Shown: one piece after another, positions 36,720 through 52,400 of the stretch
Position numbering within the stretch: position 1 is the stretch's first letter
How the letters are laid out: every line of letters starts with the position of its first letter
Origin: Lottia gigantea
Lineage: Eukaryota; Mollusca; Gastropoda; Lottiidae
DNA length: 64,000 bases
Direction: 5' to 3'
Assembly (NCBI RefSeq): GCF_000327385.1
Contig: NW_008708401.1
Coordinates: 1,998,500 to 2,062,499 of the forward strand
Position numbers and translations under genes: made by a program
The notes under the pieces: model-generated
What the model was told of the DNA's origin: nothing
The model's database searches: none
What the model saw: only the letters and a program-made list of their open reading frames with translations

Positions 36720-39700
36720 TTAGCTTCTAATAATTTTATTGCATTATCTTGAAAGAATATAAAATTATATACAATCACAGCAATATTAGAGTATCCTTAG
36801 ATTGGTTTAGAATAAAACATATTTACATTGATTTTATCATTACCAATATCTAACAGGAAGTATGTTTCTATTCTAATGGTGTTGAAAACTGAAATATATT
36901 CTGGAAGCACTGATTTATATTATTTCCCCTTTTCATTACAGGAATTGTTGAAATGCAAATGGAGTTTTATGTCCTACTTTTCTGCATAAAGGGATAGTTA
37001 TAGGGAAAGCTTTATTAAATTGTTTTATTTGCATTAGGAAAACGGATAGCATCTCTTTCCACCATTCTAATAATCAGACAGAAATCAAGAACACCTCTTT
37101 ACAAACACTTTAAGACATTTTTCCTCAACAGAACTCTGACTAGATACAATTTTTCTGCTATAATCCAATCAAATTTCTGGAAATTCAGTTGTTTACAAAA
37201 AAATAATGGAAAATATTAAATTTTATTCTTCAAAGTTGTTACTATCTATTTTAATATTAAGCTATTCTGTTTCAAAGCTAATGTTGCTTAATTAAATTTA
37301 TATACAAGATTAAGGCCCATCATTTCATTATATTGATATAATTATAAGAAGAGAAAGAATAAACATGCAAAAATAAGTAATTTTCCTACAAAATTCAAAA
37401 TATTTGACATCTAACAGCTAATTTGGTTATACAACACAATAAATAAAGCACAGGTTAAATAGAAAGCAAAAATTAAATAAAATGATATTTCAAATTTATT
37501 ACATCTTTGATAAATAACTTAATAAGATAATCATGTGGGGTTATTTAGGAAGGGGTATAAAGAATTTAAAGGTTGAGAGATGTTCTCTTTAAAGTCATCA
37601 GTAAAAATTAAAAATTAAAAGTAAAATTTGTGACCTATTTTTTTTTTTTTGTTATTCATAACAACAATGCATCAATGATGATTTGACCATTTTGGATTAG
37701 CCAATTACAGCAGAATCCAATAATGAATGGCTTCTGGCATCAAGCTTTGTATAACAAAGAAAGGCACTTAAATTATTAACAATTTCAGTATATTTGAAAT
37801 GATAATTAGTCCAAAATAGACATCAAATCAGTTGATAATTGCACAGATTATACATATTTTGGCTGTATTAGTTGGATAAATAACAGTAAATTGTTAACCT
37901 TCAAAATATGCATGAATTTGTTAAAATTTCCATGACTGTATTGTAGTTATCTGAACAATATTCCATTTTGTTTATTTTTTGTTATTGTTAAGTTTATAAT
38001 TAATGCAGAAAATAGCACTTAGTCATTAAGGATAAACATAACAAGTAGAAACATAATAAACACATTGATTTTAACAAAAACTATCTATCACATTTTATAG
38101 TCAGTCTTCAATGAAATCTGAAATTCCTTTCACACCAGACATATTCTTTTCATACACTATATGGTTGGTTAACAGTTATAAACCTACTGTCAACTGCAGC
38201 ACATGGTCTCTTCGTGATCACCAGAGCATAAATTGCCTTTAAGGAATCATAAGATTACCATTATTTTAACCAGTACACTTATATCTATATATCTTATAAA
38301 GTATAAAATATCTGAAATTTTTGACAAACACACCATTCCCCATTTAGCAATATGGACCACCAATAAGTACAATGTGAAACAGTGTTCAATGCATTAAGAA
38401 ATATTTAAAGGAAAATACATGTTTTACCAGTTCAATTTTCTGCAATACAAATAAAACACACATTTGGTTCTAGTGTCAGGCATGTTATCAGTTATAGATT
38501 AAAGCTTGAATAATACAAGAGACATGGTTATTGTAAACAGATATAACTGTTTCATTACAGATAATAAACCTCATAGTTCTATCTAATCTAACAATTCATT
38601 ATTAAATTATTATTATAACATAAAACAGAAATCAATTATACTTTTATTCCATTTACCAGTATAAAGATTCTATTTATTTTAAAGAATTAATAGAAATATT
38701 AAAACAGAAACTGAAAAAACATGTTGTTATTCAGAGTTTTTACGCTATGCGATCTTCAGAAAAAGAATTGATAAATAAAAAAAACCTTGCAATAAATGTG
38801 ACAAAAATGCAATTTCTTGATTAAATTTGGTCTATTTATTATAACCATTTGGTATTTTACATGTTTCACAGATACTTGGGATGTCATTTGGTAACTAGGT
38901 TTATCAACAAAGCACACCAAGTGTCCACATACCTAATAATGCTACTTTATTTTTACAGAAATGCCATCCAACTTTTGGGTTTTAGTATATGAGATTCATA
39001 GAGCTAATGATGTTAACTTTTTTTTTATTCTGGTGCCAAATGTATATATATGTATATAATGAAAATGGACATGCATTACTTAACTCACAATTACTCATTA
39101 CATTAATATATAACCAGGAATAGTAATTGTATCAAATGGTAAGAGCTAAGTAACCTAACATTATTATACTCTACTGGGAGTGATATATTAAATTAATATA
39201 AGTTATAGTATAAACTGAAGTTATACATAAAATATGGTATAATGGTATTAAAGTAACATATCTGATTAATGTGTGAATGTATAAATTATAATTACATTTG
39301 ACTATTTTGCTTAACAATAGGGAATCAATGTGGCATGAACCAAATCAATTAAAATGGTAGCCTTCATAATTTTATTATCAATGAAACTTTTAAAAGTTCT
39401 GTGTTTATTACAGCAATAAATGATGGTTCACTGTGAATTGAATATATTTGTTCAGGTGGCAAAAGTAATTCTCATTCTCTAATCTGAAATCTAATAATTT
39501 TCACCACATTCTTACAAAGCTTAAAAGCTCAAGTAACCATAAGTTCAAACATTGGAAATTATGCAGAACATAGATTGTTGGTTTTGTGAATGGTTTTCAG
39601 TGACTGGCATCATGTTTGCAACAGGGTTTTCTAATCTTTTCAGACCCATTTGGATCTTGAAATGTTTGTATTTCAAACAAAACAGAATATGGATTTGGAA

Positions 39701-40212
39701 TTAACCTTTCTACAATCCCTTCATTAACTTGAATTATAAGCTGTTTAATTAAAAGCTATGTATATATTGTCATAAGCTGTACATAATAAGTCAATATAAA
39801 TATATACAGGAAGCCTAACCTAGGAGATAATTCTCAAATCAACAACAAAAATACAATCTGATTAAAACGCAGCATATTTCGTTTCTTTTTTTGTGTGTGT
39901 GGAATACCTCACTCATGATAGATCTTAGAACATTTTGATGATCATGCAATTTGAGTTCAACTTATCAAATTCTCTGTTACAATTGAATGTAGAAAATGTT
40001 TGAATAACAAAGCATTTGATTGGTTGTATCATATCATAATGCTGAACTTAACAACATTAAAAATGTCTTTAAGATTCTGATATACAAAGATAACACAGTA
40101 GAAAAATGAAACATAGTGATTATATTTAATCAGATTGAGAAAATGATTTAAGTTGTAAAACTATAATACATGTTATATATCAAAAATAACAGAAATTATT
40201 CCAAAATATGAT
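36720..40212 (-). other. PXN: probable paxillin 3' UTR or downstream sequence
   Basis: This is AT-rich sequence without coding potential directly after the paxillin stop. Minus-strand AATAAA strings occur at several places, the most distal at 36736-36741, next to a drop in A/T character. The 3' end may be anywhere in this interval. Low-complexity patches such as the TAT-rich block at 39045-39060 are present. Confidence 0.3.
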
Positions 40213-40479
40213 CTAACTAAACAACTTAACAAAACATGGGTGGCAATAGGGCTTATCGTTTTGATCTTTGAATGTGCCTTTATTAAGTTGTTTTAAGCAG
40301 AAGGCACAAACAAAATGTTCTGGGTGAAATTTTTTAAACATAGCAGTTATACAGCGACCTGTAATAGGTTTTTGGCATGTAGCACACAGTGAACCTTTCT
40401 TGGCATGGTAGTGAGTCTCACAATAGGGTAAACCTTCATGATCAAAGAAACTTCCACCTCCAAACGGACAGTGACAATC
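40213..40479 (-). CDS. PXN: paxillin exon 10: rest of LIM3 and LIM4, stop
   Basis: A minus-strand acceptor (tttttttcag) is followed by [20 protein letters not shown] and then LIM4, from [16 protein letters not shown] through [20 protein letters not shown] to PCFVKLFS and TAG. All zinc-ligand positions of LIM4 are present. LIM4 is nearly identical to vertebrate paxillin. Confidence 0.97.
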   Translation of the reverse strand, partial: DCHCPFGGGSFFDHEGLPYCETHYHAKKGSLCATCQKPITGRCITAMFKKFHPEHFVCAFCLKQLNKGTFKDQNDKPYCHPCFVKLFS

Positions 40480-43400
40480 CTGAAAAAAAGAGTAGAGTAA
40501 AGTAGAGAATAAAATAGAATAAAGCAGAGGATAAAAAAGTAAAAAAAAGCTTAGAATAGTAGCATAGTAGGGTAGAGTGAAGTATTGTAGTAGAGTAATA
40601 TATTGGAGTAGAGTAAAGTAGTGGAGTAAAGTATTGGAGTAAAGTAAAGTAAAGTAGTAGAGTAAAGTATTGGAGTAGAGTAAAGTATTGGAGTAAAGTA
40701 AAGTGAAGTAGTAGAGTAAAGTCTTGGAGTAAAGTATTGGAGTAGAGTAAAGTATTGGAGTAAAGTAAAGTATTAGAGTAAAGTATTAGAGTATAGTAAA
40801 GTATTAGAGTATAGTAAAGTATTAGAGTATAGTAAAGTAGTAGAGTAAAGTATTGGAGTAGAGTAAAGTATTGGAGTAAAGTAAAGTATTGGAGTAGAGT
40901 AAAGTATTGGAGTAAAATAAGTATTGGAGTAGAGTAAAATATTAGAGGAAAGTAAAGTAGTAGAGTAAAGTAGTAGAGTAGCGATGGACACCTTCAAGTT
41001 TAGATGAAATGTGACAATCACATAAGTGTAACTAGTGTAAGGCATGGCTGTGGCTTCACAATATTTCTCACCCCAAAAAAACAACAAACTTTTTCTCTGT
41101 TAAGTTACACAAGCCACACTATAATGAGAGTTATTTCCCCTCAAACAAAATAGAACCATTATTAAGCTAACAAGCGCTTAAATTTGTATTGTATTGATAA
41201 TGTACTCTTTCTAGGTTTTTCTTTTCACAAAATATCCAAATTGTACTCACCCAGCAAACAAAACATTCAGGATGCCAATGTCTATTTAAAGCTGAAATAT
41301 AGTTATCCATGATAGGTCGGCCACATCCACCACATTTCGGGGCAAACATTGAATAATAATCATCACTGTAAATAGAATGACATTGAGTTTTACATCCAAG
41401 ATCTAAAAGTTCTGTATTGTCCAATACTCAATTACGAAAACAATTTAAAAGAATCTGATTATTTAAAAAGATCATGCACTAAAGAAAAGAAAATTTGTCA
41501 ACTTACCGACAATAAGCTTTGCCGTCTTTTTCATGGAAACCTTCATCACCTAATGGTTGTCCACACTGGGCACAGAAGAAATGTTCTGGATGCCAGGTAG
41601 AATTTAAGGCCGTTACACATTTCTGTAATGAAAAAAAACTATAAATATAGTTACACATTCAATTCAATTTCAAATTCTAGCTAATGCAAATCTTCTATTG
41701 ATGTCAGAACATATAAATGGCATTGATTCTTTAGACAAAGATCACAGCTTAATACTTGATGTAGTGTCCATTTACATCAATACCAAGACCATTGACCATT
41801 TGAGCAACATACAAAAGAACTTGAGCAATAGCAAAAGATGTTCAAATGGCATTTGAAGACCTCTGTTCAATCATCCATAGGAAAATCATCTCATAAGTTT
41901 TAAACAACAGGCAACAAGACTTAGTGAGTCTTTTCTTCCAAATGGTATCTTCAATAAAAATAAAAAAAATATCAAGAAATTTTCGCAACTTACATCTACA
42001 ATAGGTCCATTACAATATCCACATCTTGGTGCGAATAAATTATGATAATCTGTTTCACAATAGGCTGCACTATCTCTTTCATAGAAATTCTGTGTTCCTA
42101 ATTCATTGTTACAATGGGCACATGTAAAATGTTCAATATGCCAGATTTTACCTAGAGCTGTTATAACCTGTAATATAGAGAAAGTTTCATTAACCTGATA
42201 CAGGTCTAGGTTATAATAAAGGTCTAGGTTATATGATAATAAAGGTCTAGGTTATATGTTAATAAAGGTCTAAGTTATGTGAAAATAAAGGTCAATGTTC
42301 TTGGTTATTTGATATTAAAGGTGTAGACTATTAAGTCATAATGATCTGGGCTATATCATAATAGATGTCCAAATTATATAAGAATAAAGGTCTAGATTAT
42401 ACGATAAATAAATTCTAGGTTATAATATGATATATAAGTTCTATGACAAAGGTCTACTTTATATGATATGATAACAAAGGGTCAGGTTAAATGATAAAAA
42501 GGTCTGAGATATAATCAAGAGAATCTTACCTGTCCTACTACAGATTTATTACAAGCAGCACAAACTCCTTTAGTTTTAACACTAGCACCTTGTTTATTCA
42601 TATCAGTCTGTAGATCACCTAACATAGTTTCTAGTTGATTTGGCTGACCACCGGGACTTCTTGGTACAGGACTGCTAGGACTTCTAGGACCTACAGGACT
42701 ATAATGACCATGAGGACTCTGTTGTCCAGGGGGACTTGATGGTCCATTTGATGAATAATTTCGACTTTTTTGAGGTTTGGCATAAGCAGGTTCTGACTGG
42801 ATCTGTTGAGGTTGATGGGAACTCTGCCAAAAAATAATTATTATATAAATCAATTAGGGGACTGCCACAAATATAGATACTCACATTAGATCCTAGTACA
42901 GCTTTGATGACTGCTCACCCACAATGTTAATTTATTATCAAGCCCGTTTTCCCTTTTTTAACTATCATCCAACTATCTTACAGTAACAATTGATACTCAA
43001 AGGATCATTTCATTAAAAATCATATGAAAAAATAACAGCTAATAAATAGGGACTTTATTCTCCAAAATTTAGCTTAATTAAAATCCAAATTTTAAGAAAT
43101 ACAGTAATCTGATTGGATAACTAAACTAAATCTAAAATCAATTTGGTGATTGGCCAATCAGATGACTGGAACTCTAAAATCATCTTTAGTTGAGTTTTCA
43201 AGAATATTGTTCCAGGTTGAAATATCATAATAATAACTCTTTTATATTTGGACATCTTGTTAGATGCAGCTATGTGAGAGGATGTGGACTTGCTTAAAAT
43301 CAATGCCAATGTAAAGCTTGTAACTTTTTATCAATGCCCAATTTCAAGTGATCCTTACCTTAAATTCTGAGAGTGAAGACATTAAGTCATCAAGTTCTTT

Positions 43401-46400
43401 AGTAGCTGTGGAAGCACCTTGATATGGTCTAACTGGTGATTGAGGTTCATTATATTGTTTATATTGCTGTACTGTAGTCTGTGATACTTCAGTGTAGTTA
43501 TCTCCCCTCATATTATTTCTGAAACAGAAACAGACAATTATCTTCTGCTCACAAAAATACCATATTATTAGCTGTATGCAGAGTTGACAAAAACAGTGAC
43601 ATCTTGTGATGGTCATACTCAGAGTAAGTATGTAGAATCTCGAAGTGTTTTTTTCTGCGTTTTTCAATGGTTTTGTTTGTGATTATCTTAGTTTTACGCT
43701 TGAACCAAGACTTGAAATCAAAAGCTTCAGGGTGGGCATTATAGCATATATTTCTCAGCTACTTTTAGGTTTTCTAAGATCAATTTCATAACTGACTATC
43801 AAGAATCTTACATGCCATGTTTAGGGACCAAAATATCTAAATCAATCATTTTGTAGGTGATCAATAATTGTGTAGTTTATTCTGATTTCAATCGATCCAA
43901 AAATATAACTCAAGAAAATATCTTATATATTTAGTTACTGTGACAAGTTATTTTCTCTGAACAACTTTACATCAAAATAAAGTCAGTTAATTATGTGCAA
44001 TGTCATTAAAAGTTATCAATCATACCAGCTGATGACATCAATGATTAATTACGCTTATTTTCATTTCAGATCTAAATAATTTAAACTCTCCTAATTTCAT
44101 GAAATCAAAAGTTAATTAATCATTTAAATCAATTAAATTATGAATGATATTTGACACTAGAAAATTTACATACAGATAATTTTTATATTTGTGGGGGCTC
44201 AATTTTCATTGATTTATTTTATTGAATACTAGTATCAAAAAACATTTGTACAGAAACTGTATACTATTATGTTATATGTAAGAAGAAAGGACTTACTTTG
44301 GCTTCCGAATTTGTTCTTACATCGAAGGAGATATTCGAACCTATACGACCTAGTGGCCTAACAAAAAACGATTGAGCTATCTTAAAAAAAAACTAATTAG
44401 AAACTAGACAGAAACTAAAGAGTATTTGTAAAGAACCCTATACTTTCAACTATTGAAGTAATTTTATAAAAATTTATCTTTTCTCTGTTGTTTTCTTTTC
44501 AGATGCCATGAAATTAGGTAATAAACAAATTTTAAAGGTTTCTTCTTTGTTGAACTATGGAAGTTTTTTTAAGATGCCACAACATATGTAGCCAAACTGA
44601 CAGAATCAGGTAATATACAGGTATACTATAATTCTATATTTAGTCTAAGTTGACCTAGATATCTGAGAATAGAGAAGAACCTGATGTTGAAAGGTTTTAA
44701 GATGAGTCATTGACAAATATAACACTCACTTCACAAACCTCCTTACAAACATATAGACATCTTTCTTAATATCAACTTCCCCATGCTAAATACTACTAGT
44801 ATTAGTAGGCTATCAGGATTTGACCAAAACAGACAATGATAGTCTTGCTAAACGTCATTTCCAGGAATCAAAAAATGGTTCTGAAATTTGTTTAAACCAT
44901 CTATAGTATGGTAGGTTTCTTTAAAAAAAAAATTGCTCCATATTGAATTCTAGATGTTTTAAGCCAAACTATTTGAAATGAGCCAAGAAAGTCTGCCAAG
45001 TTTGAAATATTACAATTCATGTTCATTCTAAGAGTTATTGTTCCTTGAATTTTGTTTGGACCATCCGATGTATTAATATTTTGGTCATATATCTTGTCTT
45101 TAAGCTCACCAAACATTTGTAAAGTTAACTCAATTCAAGTTTCAGACACAAATAAACTAGTTCACATTGTTTGTAAATTGATTCACAAGTAAACTATATT
45201 CTATTGTCTATTATTAACTTTTAAACAGGTGTACAGAGTATTAATTCTGTCAAGATGAACCCTTTTACAGTACAGCTTTCAAACTTTCATGTGAGTTTTA
45301 CATTCTTTCTGAATGAAAGCTTTGCGTAACTTTGGATTACATGTTTATACATTAAGTTTATTTTTGTTTTATGTAATTTGGTGTCTTTCGGTGCACTAAT
45401 TCTTATATTAAACATCATTCTAACAGATATAATGTTCTATTAATAGATATAATGTAATTTTCTGATGTGTACTAAAGTTTATTATGCAGAATATAACATA
45501 GAAATAATTGCTTGGTGTAGCCTAATTTGTTACATTGTCATAAATGCTATAACCATGGTTTGAATCTCCTTTCAAATAAGTGAAATTCTGATGCCACTTC
45601 CAGCCCTTTTATGCGTACAATCCTTGTTCACACATTCCCCAGTTGACAATGGTACAGAAGAACATATCTCAAACAGATGCACAATTATTTCAGCATGAAC
45701 TCATGCGTTGCTGAAACCAACTAGAAATAATGTTTGATGTCCTCAGTCCTATTTCTCAAAACAATGTTACAACTAATTATATATTTCTCATTGTAATATT
45801 CCAACATACGACAAATTCTTGTCATAAGATATTTTGAGAAGAAGGGGTGGTGACAAGGATTATAAATCTGAAACTAGTGGTGATATCATGTTAAAGTATA
45901 ATATAAAGCTTACCCATGATGTTGATGAGGAACTGATGTATCTAATTCATTTAATAAACTTTCAACTGTAGCTCTTTCATTAGCTCGTACTGGTTTAGGG
46001 GCAACTGATGGGGGTGGGGCTTTGTTTATACCATTAATAACTGGACCATTCACTGTAATAAACAACACAATATTGGCTATGACGCTACTATACCCATAAA
46101 TGCTTGTCTATTCATAGTTTGATAGTTTTATATGGAATATTACTGATTTGGAATTCTAAAACCTGTTCAATGAGTACTATGCACATATTATGTTATTTTT
46201 CAAAAATTAGTTGAAATTTAACCTGCCTTAAAGCAGATGTTCTGAAAAAAATCTTATATGTACAAAGATGACTATAGATGACATGATAAGGGGCCTTGAC
46301 ATAAAGACTAAACAAATAAGCCACATGGTATACAGTCTATCTATTTACAATAGCATACAATCCAATAAAATCTCTGTATATATAAACTCCCATGATAAAA

Positions 46401-49400
46401 AAAGTGCCTAATGATGTCAAGGTATAATACAGAGTTCTTATAGTTTGACATTGTGAAAGTGTATCAAATCATGTCAGAGAGAATTCTTATAATAATCTCC
46501 AACGATCATAAGAAAATTGATTTTAACTAGAAGTTTTTAATTGGCATCTGGAATATGGGTACAAAGTCCATTTTGAAATTAAAGGTGGGTTATAGAACAG
46601 GTGTACAGATATACAAAGCTGTAGATGCCAGTCTACCATCTGTATCTAATTAAACTAATATCTTACTACAGATACTATACCCTCTCTTTAATCTATTTAA
46701 TTTCCATTCTATTTCAAAACACACATTAATCAATGTGCCATACATAAAAAACGATTATTTTATGGCAAGGTTTTTTTTCTTTGCAAATGGTTATTACCTT
46801 AGTCACTTAGTGAGATAGGAATAGCTTATCTATAGATACATCACATACGACAATTTTAGACATTTAACTAAAAGGGATAGTAAAGAGGTTTTCTAAATTT
46901 TGTATGTGTATCAAGATCACTCATACCATCATTTTGCACCATTCCATTTTAAGTTAGATGTCTGTGGTTCCTACAATTCCACTAAAACTAATCATTTGAT
47001 GCGAAGGGCCTTTTGTGATAAAGCATATATTTCGTTTAGTGGCATATGCACATAGGGAATTTAGGAAACCTCTTCACAATCCCTTTAACCTGTCATTTTG
47101 GTGAAAGAATATCTCTATATATTGTTTAGACACTAAAATACATTTCAATATTTCAATGTTTGTGGTCCACTATGTGCATTTCTCTTTTTGGAAATTCCAC
47201 TTTATTGGTATTAGAATAAACATGTAATACCAAAAACTACATACTTTTTTTTGTATGTATGTCCTATATAAAGTGGTTAGCAACAATTAACAGTACAATT
47301 AAAGTTATTGTAAATAAGTAGGCATTCCTACTTCCTAACCTACTTGACTATGTAGTAGTCTATTTCCTTCATGTTAAATTTGACACGAAATGTGTTAATT
47401 AATATATCAATGTAATTAGTCACTTTATAATAAACTATTCAAATGTAATAATCAAAAAAAAATAAATAGAAGTTTTTTCTTTTGCCTTAAACTTTGTATG
47501 AGAAACCAAGATTATAAAAGTTCATAGGCCAATCAACGCACTTGTTTGTGACATTTTACGTTTTATTTTTTAAAATATGAACACGAGTTAAAAACTAGTG
47601 AATAATAAATGTGTGAAGACAACCCCTCTTTTAGGAATAGGTTGCTTTAATTGGTTAAAATCCACTGCCTCAGACTAAACTAATGGATAGAGTTGAGACC
47701 AGGCACTATATCAATCAAGATAATAACAGTTATAAAATTGTATTGGTTCAATAACTAGTCTCTTAGTCCTTTTATCAATCAATTGAACTTACCAGCATTT
47801 TTCTTGTCTACTTCATTCATAAACTGTGCTGAGTTTAAATCTTGTAATAATTGATCTAATTCTGATAGATTACTGCTTAATCCATCACCTCCCGACATCT
47901 TGCTTTGTTCTTGAACTGAATTTACTGCTGGGTTACTTCCCTTTCCGCGAAAATGTTGTGTCTCATAAATAGGCTGAAAAATACAGATAATTTCATAATC
48001 AAATGGTCTGGCAATTAACTAAATTCCACTTTTCACAATATTTCTCATTGTAAAATACTAGCCGTTGTGGCCACTGTAAGATCATACTAAAATGAAAAGG
48101 AGAGATTGGCCGTGTAATTGAAATCTGTTCGTAGCATTCTGCTGGCATGATATATTGGTTAATCAATACTGTATATTCATAAAACATGCAACTATATGCA
48201 TATTATAGCATAGTCTATTCTCCCATATTTATCTGTGATTTAATAGTTGAAAGTTTTAAACACACAATGACACACAGCCATTACCTTCTAAACAATTGTA
48301 ACATAAATAAAATCTCACACTTTATTCCTAAATTCCAAAACTTATATCCTACATATCCTACAGAGTCCCCCTTTTCCCATTTCCACAAAAATAATCCTTA
48401 ATCATAATGAATCAACCTACAGTCTCAAATAAGACCTCAAAATGCAGTGAGGATAGTAAAACGGAAACCAGAGTACTAGTAAATACCATCCTATCATAGC
48501 TTCCTGTTTATCTTAGTGTATTAGTTATACTATATATAATATCTGTAGTAGTGCTTATATCAGTACTGTACTACCTAGAGTATAATATTTGGTACAGTTT
48601 AAAGTTTAGGTTACTATAAACTCTGGTCTAATGTTATACAGATAAATATTTTAATTTCATTCAAGTGGACATACCAGAAGTATGAATGACAGAAATGAGT
48701 TCTTTTTAAACAGACATATAATTATAATCAATGATGATTATAGATAACTGCATTATCTTTACATTTCAAGATCGACAACAGAATTGAGTTTTCTCTTAAA
48801 TAATTAAGTTATGAATTCAAAATTCATCTCCCAGCAAGTTAAGATGAAAAGTGTTAATGACATCATTCAAATTTATTTTTTAACCAATTACGTTTCAAAT
48901 GAAGCTGATTGGATATACAGCATATACCATATCTTGTTGATTCCCAATTCAACATTACAGCCCTAATCAAACCTAATGGAAACTTGATGCCACTTGGAAA
49001 GTGTGTTTGATGTTTCAGTTTGTCATTTAGAATGTACACATAGCTTTGGGAAATCTGTTACTAATAAATTTTCTTACCTCATTAGATCTAGGTGGTATAG
49101 AATCTAAGACCTCTTGTGGGGGAGGGGGTGGTAAGGGTGGGGTAGAACTACGAGAATCTTGAGAAGATGAGCTAGCTCTAGAGTTTATAACAGTAACAGG
49201 TTGACTCTGTTGAGGTTGTGAGAGATGAGCTGTAGTTGATTGTAAATCTGCTAATAAGGCATCTGAAAATATACAACAACAAAATTATGTGTAAATGTGA
49301 AGTCAAGACTTTATATTAAAACTTGAACTGGACAATTCTTGAACTTCCAATTCAAACTTGCCTACAGACACTTTGAGCAATTGTACATTCAACATTATAA

Positions 49401-52400
49401 CCTGTACTGAAGATTCAAAATTGCCAAACTTATCCTCCATTAACTTATTACCACAATGGTTGCATTCAACAAGATCCTTAGACTTCACATTACATATAAG
49501 TATATATTTGTGATCCTTGGAAAACTTCATAGATTTCCAACTTTGTTATATATAAGGTTGCAATTAGCAATTTTTAGTAAATACAAGCACATGGATAAAC
49601 ATAACTTATTTCAGCTAAGAGACATTTGGACCTCATAAACATATAACAATAATATTTACTGCACATTTTATAATAATAATGATGTAAAAATATAAATACA
49701 TTGTGTAATTATCAATGTGTTTTTTTTTGTGTGTTTACAGTTGATATTATCATGATTGCAGTGACATTAACGCTAAATATAGGGTGTTGCCAGATTATCT
49801 AACTACAGATCAGGTGTTTAACGAAAGGAAACATGTTGTTAAATAGCAATCATTACTTTGACAGATTGTTTAGGTTTGATTTGTCTGTAAACAGGAAGTT
49901 TGTGTATCCTGCATGCAATCTGTTTGCATCAATAACTGTATTGTTTAGATTCAGCAACAGCCGTAAGTAACACTTCTAGGATGAGTCTTTGTGTATAAAA
50001 TTATATTCAAGATCCTTTTCATTCTGTGACAGAAATTTCTACAGGCTTTTCCACCTGATCGGTCAGTTTGTCAGTGCCATATTAAGTACAGAGCTGGAAC
50101 CCTAGCTAACATAGTAAGTTTACTATTACTGATGATGACTTATAAATCATAGTTACCAATGACAGTAACTGCATGAACAACTAAAAGTTCTTGTAATTCC
50201 AGAAAACCTTTAATACACAGATGCCAAAAAATGAAAAAATATCTGTAATTGCCCTTTATAAAAACTAGAAAAGCACCCTTAAACCCATTTAGCATAATTA
50301 ACTAATTTCTTATATTAAATTTGGAATACATAGAAAATAAACTGACTGGTCCCTTTTTGAAATGTTTGTATCAAGTACCTCTCTAGATAATAAGTAAATA
50401 ATTGACCCATATATACCTGAAAACCAACATACTTATACCTGATTTAAATAGTGGTAAATATTTTCTACTTGACTAAGTTTAATTGTAAGTTTAGTCAACT
50501 TGTTATGATGAGAAAATCTGATAATAATTATTATAATAGTAGCTATCTTGGTATTTGAAACAATTTTGACATGTCAAGAAAACCTTTTAGGTCATAGAAT
50601 TTTAGTATGGGAAAAAAGTAAGAAAGAATGGAGGAAAAACTATGAATATGAATGTTTATATATATACATAGAGAATATAATGAAATGCGTCCCAAGAATA
50701 AAAAAGAACCCATCTTGGGATTTGGAATAAAAGTAATATATTATGTTTTTGTCAGAAGACAGAATTTCACTCTTAAATTATGGGCTATATCAAAATAGCA
50801 ATATTTCAATTACAAGACAAAACACTGGTCAAACATTAATGTTAACATAAAGAATTTCATCCTAGAAGACACAACAATTTGTTTAAGCTAATGCTTGGAG
50901 TTGCCAAGTGCCTCAGACATAAAGAAATGAAACCTAAAATTCAATCAATAATCATCATGCACAAGCCATTTTCTCTTTTTCAGAATAAAAAGTGAAGAAT
51001 TCACAAAATTCAGAACACCATGCTACTGGTAAATGGATGCAACCAAACATTGAAAAACTTCTGTAAGACGACCACTGTAAGTACTGAATGTTTATCACTT
51101 AGAAGTCAATCAATTTTTGATTTTGAAAATAATAAAATTCACTAGATAATATATGGAATAACATATAACATATAACATATTACCAATAAATAGAATTCCA
51201 AACACTGTCAGCTAATTCCAAACTATAACATATTGAAATATAAAAGAGGTATTATGCTAATAATATCTGCTATCTCCAGTGTATTTAAGTGTTGATAGAA
51301 GATGACTAAAGAATGACTGTACCAAATAATCTACAACTAGTAAATAAGCTGATAGAACATCAGTAGGATGTCTGATATAACATTGGAACTTGGCATCAAG
51401 TTAATATATTCATCACCTGCAAACTTTCAGAACTCTTGGTGCCAACAAAACGCTAGAACTCTGTTTATCAAACCTTCACCTTATTCTATCTAAATTTCAA
51501 GCAATGTTTGGAAATTCTATAAATAAACCACCCTTTTGCATGTTTTTTAAAAAATGTTTTTATCTCATAAATTGAATACAAATCAAATGCACTTAATTTA
51601 CTTAAAAAAGTGACCTTTTACAGTGAACATTGATCTTCAAAGTTTGGGTCCATACAGATTTGGGTTTTCAAAAAATTTCACAATGGTAGGACCTCAAATT
51701 GGACATTTGGCTTTCAAATGGAATACTCAGGTATCAAATATGAACTGGACATTTAAACCAAATTCAGATCTTACAATTCAAATACAAAATGCTAACCTTA
51801 TGAGAGTTTACTATTAGAATAATCCACTGTATAGCTATTAACTACATATAACTTCCCTTGAAGTCTTAATACAATTTAAAAATTTTCATTGACTGAGTTT
51901 ATATATAGTATTCTCATGTAAAGTTCAGGTATTCTAATTACCTATACCATATAACAGACAATAGATGAACATACCATATGCCATGAGTTATTATTAATTA
52001 TTACCTAATTACTTAATTAACTAATTTACCAATATACCATATGGTTCTATGGTACTGGTACAATATTGTTAATCTAGCTGGTAAAATATGGTCAAATACC
52101 AGATTCTTCTATCATAGTTATCATACATTATAAAACCAATTCAGTGGCCATCTGTAGAGCAAGTGGCAGAGATAGCAATGGTAATGTTGAAGGTATCTAA
52201 TATTCGATCTTCTTGAGAGAGGAATAGGAGTTGTCTCCAATGGATGTATGAAATATGTATGATCACATTCCAACTGAGAATATTTTTATAAATCTGGCTG
52301 TAAGTCTAAGTGCTGTGTTTAACTGGGTCCCGAACGACTTTAGCCTTGATTACAAAGTCACTCATTATTGACTACTTGACTACTACAAGATGACCTTAAT

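Noticed and set aside
40773-41087. 104-codon minus-strand frame with Leu-Tyr-Ser repeats
   Set aside because: It is the translation of the AGTAA-type minisatellite in paxillin intron 9.
44284-44400. Possible tRNA gene or SINE on the minus strand
   Set aside because: A GGTTCGAAT B-box-like string is present, but the A box, spacing and cloverleaf pairing do not fit; at most a worn SINE.
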